Assembly: GCF_000499845.2 (NCBI RefSeq) | Contig: NC_023749.2 | Location: 42,244,658 to 42,308,657, forward strand | Length of the DNA stretch: 64,000 nt | From: Phaseolus vulgaris | Taxonomy: Eukaryota > Streptophyta > Magnoliopsida > Fabales > Fabaceae | Reading direction: 5' to 3' | Shown here: piece by piece, positions 1 through 10,763 of the stretch | Layout: every line of letters begins with the position of its first letter | Position numbering within the stretch: the first letter of the stretch is position 1 | Translations under genes and position numbers: made by a program | The notes under the pieces: model-generated | Told to the model about the DNA's origin: nothing | Databases searched by the model: none | The model's input: only the letters and a program-made list of their open reading frames with translations

Positions 1-475
1 AGTACTTTGAAATGTTGGGAGTTCAGAAAAAGATGGTCTATACACAGACCATGTTGGAAAAGATTGTTTAGGAATGATATTATTTGGTAAGATAGGAGAT
101 ATGAAAAAATCATCCTTAACATTCTTTATCCAATATGGTGTGGAAGTAGGAACCTTAGGTAATGAAAAAGACAAAGAAGAAGAATACCTTGTAGGCGTAG
201 CGCGAGTCAACAAAAGTGATTTAGTTGAGAAGGTATTAAGACTCGGTTTATCATGTACTTCATTTTCTTTTTCATTTTCTCTTTTAGTTTCTTTGGGATT
301 GGTCCTATATGCAGGGCGATTTGGTAAAGAAACCTCGGGCATGAAGTCTATTTGGTGTTTAATCCCTCTTAGAGGTGGTAAGCCTTTAGAAGGATCTTGA
401 AACACATCTTCATATTCCTTTACCAAATTGTCCAAACATGTGGGACTATCCTTAGCTGACTCACATTCAATAGTC
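1..475 (-). pseudogene. RT lead-in fused to an unfamiliar open tail
   Basis: On the - strand one frame stays open from about 478 to the window edge. It begins with a linker and then the conserved lead-in of plant Ty3/gypsy reverse transcriptase (GLPPLRGIKHQIDF, then PNRPAYRTNP). Right after NPKETK, where the catalytic RT region should follow, the frame goes into a Glu/Lys/Asn-rich stretch and a Ser/Pro/Phe-rich tail containing LSFSLPKV. The same eight residues occur after the zinc knuckle of the second element, at the far end of the window. No RT catalytic motif is present. I infer an internal deletion or an alternative tail, not a normal pol. Confidence 0.6.
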
Positions 476-1171
476 CTAGGAATAGGTAAAAAAAATAGGC
501 TTTTGAGTAACTATTACCTTTTTAACTTGTTGTGTGGACATGAGAAGGCTTCTCTTGGAACTTTTTATATCATTTTCTTTCTCTCTCTTTTCTCTCATTT
601 TAACTTGGTCCTCATGAACTTCCTTTGGAGAGAGAGACTTAAGAATGACTTTGTGCCCATGGAAGATAAAAGAAATTTTGTTGGTAAAGCCATCATGAAA
701 AACTTTTCTATCAAATTGCCATGGCCTACCTAAAAGAATATGTGTGGCTTCCATTGGGACAACATCACACAAGACCTCATCTTTATATCTACCAATAGAA
801 AAAGTAATGAGGACTTGTTTGTTAACAACAATCTCACATACCTCACTCAACCATTGTAATTTGTAGGGCTTGGCATGAGAGATGGTAGATAATCCAAGCT
901 TGTCTACCACTCTTGTGCTTGCCACATTAGCACAACTCCCCCCATCCACAATCAAAGAGCATACCCTATCATTAATAAGACATCTTGAATGAAAAATATT
1001 TTCTCTTTGACTTTCATCAAAAGGTTTTAAAACTTGTCCAAACATGTGTCTTATTACCAATAGGTCACCCTCATGTGGGCTTTCACTCTCATTCTCACTA
1101 GGGGACCTAGAAGGTGAGGAATGTCTAAAAGATTCGAACTCATGCTCACTACCCTCTACCCCATCATGCAT
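476..1171 (-). pseudogene. Retroelement aspartic protease segment
   Basis: This is an open 231-codon piece in the same frame as gag. The retropepsin-like active site reads LIVDGGSCANVAS (Asp-Gly-Gly instead of the usual Asp-Ser/Thr-Gly, a form common in plant gypsy elements), followed by the flap and the ILLGRPWQFD motif. The protein would process the polyprotein in virus-like particles. A TAA (1172-1174) cuts it from gag. At its far end the frame runs into TAG at 476-478; an A8 run at 488-495 (T8 on the coding strand) lies just before this, and an indel there would explain the shift of frame relative to the following RT lead-in. Confidence 0.85.
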
Positions 1172-2227
1172 TTACATATTTCGTTTAGAAGGGCAATTAG
1201 AAGCAATATGTCCATAGCTTAAGCATTTAAAACACTTCTTACTAGACGATTTAGTTGGTGATTTAGGCCTAGAAGTGGAAGTGGAAGGCTTAGAATCTCT
1301 AGGTTTGAAAGTAGAGTCCTTAGAAGGGTTATTTGAAAAAGAGCTATTTTTATTTTTCCAAGAAGAGTGGTAGTAGCTATCTTTAGAAGAATTTTTGAAA
1401 GCATTTTTCCTTGCAAGTTGATTTTCAATTTTACTAGCAAGGTGAACTACATTTTGCAATGAAGAATATTCTTGTAGGTCTACCACATCTTGAATGTCCC
1501 TTCGAAGGCCACTAACAAACCTAGCTATCTTAGCTTCCTCACTCTCATCCATATGAACTCTAATTAAAAGCGTGTCTAGTTGTTTAAAGTAATCATCCAC
1601 ACTTAGCGTGCCTTGATGAAACCGTTGGAGTTTCAACAATAGGTCTTTCCTAAAGTGTGGAGGCACAAATCTAGCGCGTAGACAAGCTTTGAAATCATCC
1701 CAAGAGACCACGGGCGGTCTCTTGTGTAAGTCAATGTCCAAGAGAGTTTGATGCCACTATTGCATGGCATAGTCTAAGAATTCTAATGATGCTAATCTAA
1801 CCCTATGAACATCTATAACCCCATTTACATCAAATATTTGCTCAACCTTGGCCTCCCACCCTAAGTACACATTAGGATCACTCTCACCACTAAAGCTAGG
1901 GAGTTTTACATTATGTGAATAAGGGCTAGCCACATGTTGGCGCCTCTGTTCATGGTGATGGTGCCTTGGCCGTACATTGTCTTCATGATATCCATGAGAA
2001 GAGTGAGAAGTCCTTGAAGAATGCCTATGATGATGATGATGCCTTCTCTCCTGATCTTGATGAAATTCTTCACGGGTTATCTCCAAGCTTTGGAGCCTTG
2101 CCTCCATTTGTCATATGACATCAAGATATTGTGCATTTGATTGTTTAGCATTCTTCAAATCTTCAAAGAGAGTTGCCTTTTGAGGTGAGCAAGGTTTGGA
2201 GGATTCTCCACTAGAAAAATTATCCAT
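1172..2227 (-). pseudogene. Ty3/gypsy gag, interrupted by stops
   Basis: The coat-protein gene starts at the ATG at 2227. A His-rich N-terminal region is followed by the retrotransposon gag domain (WDDFKACLRARFVPP, FVSGLRRDIQDVVDLQEYSSL), a Ser/Lys-rich linker and a CCHC knuckle (CFKCLSYGHIASNC). Three stop codons lie in the single frame: TGA at 2111-2113, TAG at 1757-1759 and TAA at 1172-1174. The TAG sits where the sister gag has a Trp in its WWH motif, so it fits a TGG to TAG transition. The sequence otherwise stays in frame across all three stops, which points to ageing by point mutation rather than rearrangement. Confidence 0.9.
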
Positions 2228-3433
2228 GATCATAAAAGACACAAAAACAGCAACAAACAATTAAGGAAACTTGTTAGCAAAATAAAGTAAGATATAGCTT
2301 GCTGGAAAAGGCCAAAAGAATGTACTCAAACCACTCCAAGAAAGTGTTCTTTCCTTAACCAAGCCTCTCTTGTGGATTGGATGAGCTTCAAATGAAAAAT
2401 GTCAAAGCAAACCACACTCACTTAAGAACAAGTCAACACAAAACTTTGAGGAAACAAGAAGACAAACAAGAAAAGATATAAGCAAGAAAAGCTAAACCAA
2501 AACAGAATGTGAGATATGACAAAACTGGAAAAGAATATGAATTAAAAGACAAGCAAGAAAAGTAAGGCACACAAAGAAAGGATAGCACACAAAGGAGTCC
2601 TAAAGAATATTACTAGAATAGATTAAGAAAACAAAAACAATGCTACTGGAATTTCTTTTTTGTTAAAACTGTGCGTGACTTTAAAGATTTAACTGTAACT
2701 GTAGAAAGCGAACTGGAATGTGAAATTTTAATCACTGGAAATTCAAGATGTTATCTAAAAATTGGCACTGGAATCTCTCAAAAACAGTAAGCCAATTAAT
2801 TGTGATAAATTTCCGAAAATTACTGCTGAATCATCGTTTTCCTGCGTCAGAATTTTACACACTGTATGTATTTCATTTATCATTTTTTTTTGTATATTGA
2901 ATTTTGATGTACTTCTTTTTTTCACTCTTTTGTAACACTTCAAACTACTGAAATCCAGAAGTTCAGAATTTTCCAGTAAGCACAGAAATTTTGATAAACC
3001 AAACAGTCAGCACGTTTTTATGAAAAACAGAGGAACCTATACTGGAATGAAAAACAGAATGGAGAAACTACAAAGACACAATAGAAATGATGTATAAGAA
3101 CTTGTATAGATCTAATACACAAACATGAACTCAATACTAAAAAGAAAATGCACCAAAGGATCAAGAAAAAACAGAAACCAAAATTTGTACTCAAATAAAA
3201 GCAATCAACCAAAGATAGCAAGAAAAGTACTACAAGGAATTGATGACATTTTAGGAAAAAACATGACTAGACAAAACAAGTAGGGATTCAAAAATTAAAA
3301 TGACTCAAGCACAATGAATTGTACCAATTAAAACAGCAAGAAATACTCAAAAAAACACAAAAACAGAATCACTAATCACAGAAACAGAATCAAAGTGTCC
3401 AGCAACTCAAAAAAAATTTTGCACACAACCATA

Positions 3434-3446
3434 GCTCTAGATACCA
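3434..3446 (-). other. Primer binding site of gypsy element 1
   Basis: The - strand reads TGGTATCTAGAGC two bases after the LTR end. This is close to the TGGTATCAGAGC complement of the 3' end of initiator Met-tRNA used by many plant LTR elements. It fixes the LTR/internal boundary and the orientation. Confidence 0.8.
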
Positions 3447-3448
3447 CA

Positions 3449-4430
3449 TGATATGAGCTGGATTGACACTTAACAAGAAACAACACTTTAAGGAGGCTTA
3501 AGAACAAATCAATGGAGGACAATGTCATCCAAATGAAGAGCCAAACTCATATACATCATGAGTGTCATGTCCTTATCACAAACACTTGGCGGAATTGAAA
3601 GGAAAGCAAGAACAAAACAAGAACACAAATAGAAGCACAATTGAAATGTGTAAACTGAAAAACTGGACAAAATTGAATCAAGAAATGAATCTACCGATTG
3701 AAATCATCAAAGGAACAAGATAAACCGAATAGAAACTTAAAACAACACCTAGAACAAGAATAAATGGTAGAAATTGAAGAACAAGCTAAACTACCGATTG
3801 GAAATGAAAATGGAGATGAAAGAAGATGAAACTTAAGTGATTGAAGACTGCTGGAATGGAATTTGGAGTTGCTCACGCCACTTGGTGATGGAGTTCCAAG
3901 ATGAGTGAAGGAAGCCGCCACTTGAAGCTCTCCAAAAGCTCACAAGATGAGACTAAGCTAAGAGATCAAAATTTCACACAATTCTCTCTCCAAATGAGTA
4001 GAGTTTCTCTATATCAATTATCCAATTCTGAATTTACAAGAGCCCAACCTCTCTATTTATAATAGAAGAGGGCTGAAATGAAACACAAATGAAACTCAAA
4101 GTTCCCTCCAAATTCAAATGCAAATTGGTGCCACCTAGTCATGAAGTAAGTGTGACCCACTTCCTATTTTCAGCACCTCCTAAAATGCGTCTACACCCCC
4201 TTAACTATTCACACTTTTTATTTAATATTCACACCTCCTACAAATATACAAGAGTAATTCAAATGATGCTCTTTTATTTAATGTTTGGCCTTGGGTTTCT
4301 TGGGCTTTGGCCTTCTTGGGCTTGGGCTTTGGGCTTGGGCCTCATCCTTTGAAAAACTAATAAGAAGAACTTTAAATGATTTGGCCCTTGTCCATTCTTC
4401 CTATTAACAACATCTTTTTGATTCTCATCA
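3449..4430 (-). repeat. 5' LTR, family A (gypsy element 1)
   Basis: The inner end (CA on the - strand, at 3449) is fixed by the primer binding site. The outer TG at about 4430 is inferred from similarity to the LTRs at 44.4-45.1, 42.4-43.4 and 60.9-61.6 kb. Shared landmarks are GAAGTTCTTC, a run of GGCCCAAGCCC-type repeats (4290-4344), a TATA-like TATAAATAG near 4055-4065, and CAAGTGGCGGC. The outer boundary could be off by tens of bases. Confidence 0.7.
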
Positions 4431-5329
4431 GAAACATAGAGAATACAACACTCACATGGCTCTCAAACAAGTCGGCAATCGTAACTTTGTAAACAAGTCG
4501 GCAATCGTGACTTTGTAAACATGTGAGGCGAAATATGCTACAACATCTTAATGTGTGTGTCACACTATTTTCTAAGAAATTTACTACATGAGTTAAATTT
4601 TCAACAACTTGAAGCAACTAAAATACGAGTCGACAACAATGAAAAAAAAGATTTATCGTAAAAATAGAGAAAACTATGGAAAAACTGAAAAGATGGTCTG
4701 GAAACCAGATTTGGAGTTCGGTAGTTGGTTACGTGTAGGGAAGGTATTAGCACTTTACAACGCTCGTCTGAAGATTGTACCCTTAATTAAATGTTTAGAG
4801 TGAGTGTGATTTTTCTAAATGTTTGTTTTTCCTCAAAAATGAAAATAGAAACATGTTTTAAAATAAATAAAATATTTTTGAATTTTTTATATTTGGAACC
4901 TAACAAGGATGAAACTTGATCCTACGTATTTTCATTCATAACAAAAAAATTAGAGTTTACATAGATCTAATGTTTAACTATTTGAAAATAAGGTTTGTAC
5001 CATTTTGAGCCATACATTTTTAAAAAATTAATAAAAGTGAAGCGAAATTTTTGAAAAAAGTGATTCTGACAAGGATTGATCTCATTCCTAGGTATTTCTG
5101 TTAATAACAGAAAATCAAGGATTATGTTATGTCAATAGGTACATGACTTTTTTTTGGAAAATATTTGTTTGTTTCTTGATATTTTTAATTTAGAAATTTT
5201 TGTATATTTTTGTATTTTATATTTTTATTATTTTTTTCGAAAACAGAGTATTGAATAGAAGGTGATGTGTACGATCATGCAATTACTTTAATTATTTTAG
5301 AAATTTAAATTTTGAAGTAAAAAAGGGGT
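4431..5329. other. AT-rich intergenic stretch
   Basis: I see no convincing gene or repeat structure here. Short open frames on either strand have no recognisable motif. Confidence 0.5.
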
Positions 5330-5488
5330 TGCTAACAGTAGAACATGGGGCCAACAGAATAGGCCCAAGCTTTATTTAGTAAGGGTGGTGCAGATAATAA
5401 AGGTGTGGGTGGCGAAAAGTGAAAATACTGGGCCAGCAGAATGGCCCCAGGTTTATTTGGTATAGACGGTGGATATATTAAAAGTTGA
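5330..5488 (+). repeat. Two diverged direct repeats, a third at 6188-6255
   Basis: Copies at about 5335-5405 and 5428-5480 share a pattern of GGGCC, AGAATGGCCCCAGG or a close variant, then TTTATTT, then GGTGG and ATATTAAAAG. A third copy follows the inverted-repeat element at 6188-6255 (AATGGGCCCAGGCTTATTT). They are direct repeats flanking the element at 5491-6183. Confidence 0.6.
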
Positions 5489-5490
5489 CT

Positions 5491-6183
5491 GCTTCTTTCT
5501 ACACCTCCATCACTTCTTCAGCTACCTACATAAATTTTGAAATTTACAAAACTACCTTCAGTAAAAAGATAAAAATAAAAGAAATATTTTACACTACGAA
5601 TTACGTAATCCAGAAGTCAAAAATTACTACTTCAAGATTACGTAATGTGGAAGTAAAATATTATCACTTTTTGATTATGTAATCCGATAGGTTTATTTTT
5701 TTGAATAAGTTTTGGATTACGTAATCCAGTATTATTAGTTGTTAAATAGGTTCTGGATTACATAATTCAAAAGTGATAATTTTTGTCTTTTGGATTACGT
5801 AATCCGATAAGTTTATTTTCTTAAATAGGTTATGGATTTATGTAATTCAGTATTGTTAGTTGTTAAATAGGTTGTGAATTACGTAATTCAAAAGTGATAA
5901 TTTTTTACTTATGGATTACATAATTTGGAAGTGGTAATCTTTTACTTTCAGATTACTGGTGAGTTTATTTTTTCAAAAAGATTTTGGATTATGTAATCTA
6001 GTATTGTGAGTTGTTAAATAGGTTTTGGATTACGTAATTTGGAAGTGGTAATTTTTTACTTTCAGATTAAGTAATTCATGTAAAAACATTGCTTCTATTT
6101 TTATATTTTTACTGAAGTGTAATATTGAAAATTTCAAAATTTATGGAGGTGGCTAAGAAGTGATGGAGGTGCAGGAAGAAAGC
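5491..6183. mobile_element. Non-autonomous DNA element with about 55-bp terminal inverted repeats
   Basis: The left end (5491-5545) contains ACACCTCCATCACTTCTT and TAAATTTTGAAATTT. The right end (6129-6183) is its inverted copy with a few mismatches. There is no coding capacity. The interior is an array of diverged units built on the palindrome GGATTACGTAATCC, each followed by a T-rich stretch. No clear target duplication could be assigned, so the superfamily is open (Mutator-like or a foldback element are possible). Confidence 0.65.
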
Positions 6184-6187
6184 AAAC

Positions 6188-6255
6188 ACTGAAATTGCTG
6201 AGCCTGCGGAATGGGCCCAGGCTTATTTTGGGACAGGGTGGAGCGGATATTAAAA
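6188..6255 (+). repeat. Third copy of the flanking direct repeat
   Basis: This follows the right inverted repeat directly and carries AATGGGCCCAGGCTTATTT and GGATATTAAAAG. It matches the copy at 5428-5480 on the other side of the element. Confidence 0.55.
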
Positions 6256-8394
6256 GCGCAGTGCAAAAAGTGAAAAAGCTTGTAGTGAAGATATTAATGT
6301 GTCCGAAAAGTAGAAGAGACCCAAATCCTTTAAAAAAAAATCAGGCAATTGCTTCCTGCACCATATCACTGCACCCGATTCCAGCGGAAAAGACAAAACT
6401 TTCCTTAAAAAAATAGGTGCATATAAAAATACCTTCCAAACTCCATTTTCCGAAATATGTGTTCCAGATTTTTTTTCCGGAATGAAATTTATATTACGGA
6501 TTTTTTTATCTAGAATGGGCTTTTTACTTTTGTTTCTGGAATCATTTTCGAAACACAATAATCTCTCTTTTGGATTTTTTTTTTTCTGAATGTATTATTT
6601 TTAATTTCATATTTTTTTTTCGAAATAGAATTTTAATTTTTGTTTCCAAATTTTTATTTTCGAAATTTAATAACCACTTCCATATTTATTTTTCCAAAAT
6701 ATATTATTTTCAATTCTGAATTTTTATTTCCAGAATAAATGGTATTTTTGGAAATTAAAAAAATATGTTGGATGTAGGTTAAAAATATTGATGCAGGAAG
6801 TATTTGTCAAAAAATCAGTACGCTGGGCCCTGCGTCAGATGGGCAAAAATCAATGAAATTAATGACCATGGGACCCATATCGTTGGGTCATCATTTAAAT
6901 TTATTTTAGAACGTTTAGAAAAAAAATTATTAAATAATAACTGTTTTCGCTAGAGATTTTGATTAGATTTCGGGTGGACTTCGAGTTGAAGCAGCTTTGT
7001 TTAGTATTGCTGAATCGAAATGCTATTGTTTTCTGAACAAGAAATTCTATCTGTTGATCACACTTCGACAATTAAGTTAGTGAGAGTATTCAAACTTTAA
7101 TTATCTGAATAAGTTATTTACCATGTGATTTTTCTTTCAATTATTTTTTTAATATGGATTGTCAGTTATATGGGTCGACTACATGATATGTCATTGACTC
7201 ATACTTGCCCCAAACCGAACTAAATATTTTTCACATGGGTTGTCTAAACGAGCTACTACAATTAACTAAAATTAAAAGTTAAAAATAATTAATTATTATA
7301 TTAACTAAATTAGATATAATTTTATAAATTAAAAATTATTTATATTTAAAATAATTTTTATTATTAATTAAAATTTATAAAATAATTTTTAAATTGATAT
7401 TTAAATTATTAATATTTTAAATTTTAAATTAGTTTTTTTTTTTAAAATAACATATCTTAATTTAAAATACAAAATAATAAGTAATTAAAATTTTAATAAT
7501 TAATAATTAAATACTAATTTAAAAACTATTTAAAATTTTAATTAATAATAAAAATTGTTTTAAATATTAAAAAAATTTGTATAGTTATAAAATGTTTTTA
7601 ATTTAGTCTAGTAAAAAACAAACTAACAAAATATTAGTTAAATCAAACAACTATGAAAAAAAACACCTATGCACTAGATGATGATGGATGGCAGCGGTAA
7701 CGTAGAGTGTGGCAGTGATCGACAGCGACTGGGGTGGAGCGGGGTCGTGGAGCTTTAGGGCAGGAATTGTGATGTGGTGGTGTGCCTGGTTTCATCGCGT
7801 TGTTGTGGCTGGCAGCGGTGGCGTTCGGTGGTTGTAGGTGGAGTTGGTCTGTTGGGGCGGCACAGGTGTGTGGTGCGTGGAGAAGCATGCGTGATGGTGT
7901 GTACTAGTGCGTGGCTGGGCTACCGCTGACGCGGAAGCTAGTGGCGGGGCTGTGGTGGCTATAACGATGGTCGTCAGAGGGAGTTGTGGTGAGTGTGAGT
8001 GACTTGGTAGTCATTTCTCTGCACTCTTCTTTTTGCTCTCCTCCCTTCTATGTCCTTGAGCCTTTCTTCCAAAATCTCGAACTTGTTCTTTGCTCCATTG
8101 ATGTCACTAGATACTTGTACTGGATAGAGCTTAGTGGTTGAAGCTTGGTGCATGAAATAGATAGTTCAGCTTGATTATTGGGTTCAGGATGCAGGTCATG
8201 AGTTTGACTCAATTTTATTGGTAACTCGTTGTGACATAATTAATATAACCTTTTTATACCTTAGTATAAGGCTACTAGTAAAGGGTGTTTTTGAACCTAA
8301 GGGTACGTATAGTACTATACTGGTGCCTAGGTCAAGTAAATATTTCTTTTAACTTGAGTATGTGTGTTCTAAGGCACATAGTGATTAAGTTGCA
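6256..8394. other. Non-coding, AT-rich, with a GC-richer island at 7670-8010
   Basis: Between 6400 and 6780 many short variants of TTTTCCGAAAT/TTTCGAAAT recur, which looks like old repeat decay. The region 7260-7660 is almost pure A/T. The island at 7670-8010 is G-rich on the + strand and opens short frames, but I see no domain in them. Confidence 0.45.
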
Positions 8395-8930
8395 TGTGTG
8401 ATAAAAGATAACGTTGCACCATGAGTAGGGTGCCCACGTAAGCAGAATATTCCGTTGATGTTGGTACATAAGTTGGTGTCTTGCTAGCAGGTGGTTGTTC
8501 TGTTATTATTTTATGTTCTCCTTAGAGATAAGCTTCATTTCTGTTGTAGCACCTGGAGAAAGAAGACACTCATAAACATAATGCTTTCGTGTTGAGTATG
8601 CTTTCAGTTGAGATTAGATTCTCATGAGAGAAAGTTTTTTTAAGAGATAAGTTATAAAAAGGGGTTTGAAACTCCAGGTAAAGGTATGTTGTTTCTGATA
8701 CTGAAACTGAATACTTCTTAAATTCTAGCAAGCTCTTACTAACTTGATTGTCAGAGTGTAATCAACAGGTAGGACCCCCTCTGTTTCAACGGAGTCACGT
8801 TCCAGTGCAACACGACGCAGAGCAGATTCCAGAAGAGACAGACCGGGGTTAGAGCTTGTCACCAAGGTCAACCGACGAGGAAGTCAACCGGCAAGAACAA
8901 TACCCCTTGCACGACAGCTCTAGATAGGGC
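8395..8930 (+). repeat. LTR fragment, family C
   Basis: This shares an ordered series of blocks with 52130-52612: GCACCATGAGTA, TTCTGTTATTATTTTATG, TATAAAAAGGGG (TATA-like), GTATGTTGTTTCTGA, ACTGAAACTGA, an ACTTGAT/CAGAGTGT block and GTCAACC-GCAAGAACA. The end resembles Tat-type LTR ends. No primer site or coding region follows, so I read it as a solo or truncated LTR with approximate limits. Confidence 0.6.
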
Positions 8931-9297
8931 CTTTATCTAGGACTCCTCACCGGTCATCATACGTGGATGGTCATTCGAGGCTTTGTGAGGATGATTGTCC
9001 CATCACATTTCCCAAATATTCACATAATGGTTCAATTTTATAAATATATTTTTGTAAAAAAATAATTACAAAAATATATATTTTGTCATAACGATGTGAA
9101 GTAGTGAATGGGATGTATAAATTAATTAAATTTACTAATTTATAATTTATTTTTATTTTATTTTAATTAAAATTGTCAACAAATTTATATCTAGATCTAT
9201 ATTTATCTATATATATATAAAGGAAATTCCATTTTATGATTTTGGTATACACAAATTTCTTTCTATTCTATCTTTATCAATGTTTTATTTTATTTAT

Positions 9298-10155
9298 TGT
9301 ACTGACTAGTCCTCGGGCGTCGTTGACCACTAGTGGTGTTGGGTCCATGTAAGCGAGGTCCCACGAGCGATGTGGGTCAGTATCTCACGAGGCACGTGCG
9401 CCAAGGAACCAAAAGAGTGATCAGACATCGGTCATCAGGATGTACCAACGTACCACTAGGCAGTGTGAAAGGTCAGACATCGAGACTCGAACAACAGAGT
9501 TGGACCACGAGAGGTGGATCCCAAACCACACACCAGTTATCAGTAAGGGAGAAGCCTAGGTGATGAGAGTCCATGCGTGTGGAGTGGATGACGCGTTTAG
9601 GCGTAACACAAGTGTAGAGCCACTGGAAAGATACGACCTATGAGGGTCACGTTCCAGGGGTGAGTTGCACGCATGACACGTGGACAGATAAAACGCTCTC
9701 AAGGCGGGTGACCCCAGAGATCAGGTGTACGAGGAGGCATCCAAGTGGTCACCCCGTCAGAGGTTGCACTCTAGTTAGGGAACCCCACGCGCTAGGTTAT
9801 CCTAAGAGTGGGTAACTGCGGCGTTAGGGCCCACCCCCTCAGGAAGCCCATTTTGGGTAACGGAAACAGTGGAAACCCTAGTTTCAGTCTATATAAAGGG
9901 AAGTCACAAACTTAGCAAGGTACGCTATTCATTTGCGCCGCTTAACACACACAGTTACAGTCTTACGTTATACAGTTTCAGTGTTTCCTAGCCCTAAGAT
10001 TGACTTGAGCGTCGAAGTGCAAACGGCCTCTAGGGCGCCCTTTGTCTTTGTGTTTTCAGGCATTCATCAAAGGAAAAGCACGTGCAAGCGCAAGGATTCT
10101 GGACGTGAGAGTGACGTAGACACTTAAAGACGTCTTAGGTCAACCGACAGGAACA
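9298..10155 (+). mobile_element. Solo LTR of a Tat-type gypsy element, TSD TTTAT
   Basis: The segment begins TGTACTGACTAG and ends CAGGAACA, so it has TG...CA ends over 858 bp. The five bases on each side are identical: TTTAT at 9293-9297 and at 10156-10160. No primer site or internal sequence follows, which is the signature of unequal recombination between two LTRs. A related LTR lies at 54157-55103 on the - strand and shares CCACGAGAGGTGGATCCCA, AGGCGTAACACAAGT and CCTAGCCCTAAGATTGACTT. Confidence 0.92.
9889..9900 (+). promoter_or_regulatory. TATA box of the Tat solo LTR
   Basis: CTATATAAAGGG lies about two thirds into the LTR and is conserved, as TATATAAAGGGAAG, in the related LTR at 54.2-55.1 kb. 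It is the expected core promoter of the retrotransposon. Confidence 0.65.
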
Positions 10156-10763
10156 TTTATTTATTTTGGTTATTTTGTCATTTTATTGTTATCTTAGACA
10201 CTCTGTCCTTTTCTTTTTTATATTCATTTTTCTTTTCTAATTCTATTATTTAAAAATCAAATAAAACTTCTCCCTCCCCTCTCTATAAAAAAAACTTCTC
10301 ACTTTTCTTCGTATAAAAAAAACTTTCCACTTTTTTTTTCTCTCTTAATTGTCATTTCTTAAATATTTACAAATTTTATACCTACGTATAAAGATGATTG
10401 TCCTCTTAAACTGTTTTCTTGGTGTATACATCTACTTCTCAATTTTATCCTTATAATAATATTTATTTTATTATTTTATTATTTTATTTTGGACATCTAA
10501 GTCATTTCATTATTTCTCTGAATAGTTACTAAATAAATTTGTTTTCATGATCATTTGGTAATTCTTATTTGTTTTTAAAACTAATATTTGAAGTGGGTTT
10601 CCTTTTGAAGATCATCATTCTTTGGTTTTCTCTCTCTCTTAGTGAACGTTTTGAAATTTGGTATTCTTTTTTAACTTTTTTTTTTTGCTTTGCTTTATAC
10701 TAAATTCATAAAAAGAAAAATAAGTGTCTAACTCCACCTCTGCAACCAAAGAATAATGCTTTT
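10156..10763. other. T-rich intergenic stretch
   Basis: Nothing recognisable beyond pyrimidine-rich runs. Confidence 0.4.

Larger units (their letters stand above)
1..4430 (-). mobile_element. Ty3/gypsy retrotransposon 1, decayed, cut by window start
   Basis: Read on the - strand the order is: 5' LTR (about 4430-3449), a tRNA-Met-type primer binding site, an A-rich untranslated leader of about 1.2 kb (3433-2228), gag with a CCHC zinc knuckle, an aspartic protease, then a short reverse-transcriptase lead-in and an unfamiliar coding tail running off the window. The element is dead: there are three in-frame stop codons in gag-protease and a frameshift before the RT part. Its LTR, leader and gag resemble the element at 60865-64000, which lies in the opposite orientation. 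The far LTR is outside the window, so full length is unknown. Confidence 0.88.

Noticed and set aside
74..733. Two + strand frames of about 100 codons
   Set aside because: They are antisense to the gypsy protease and RT lead-in, which carry the recognisable motifs.
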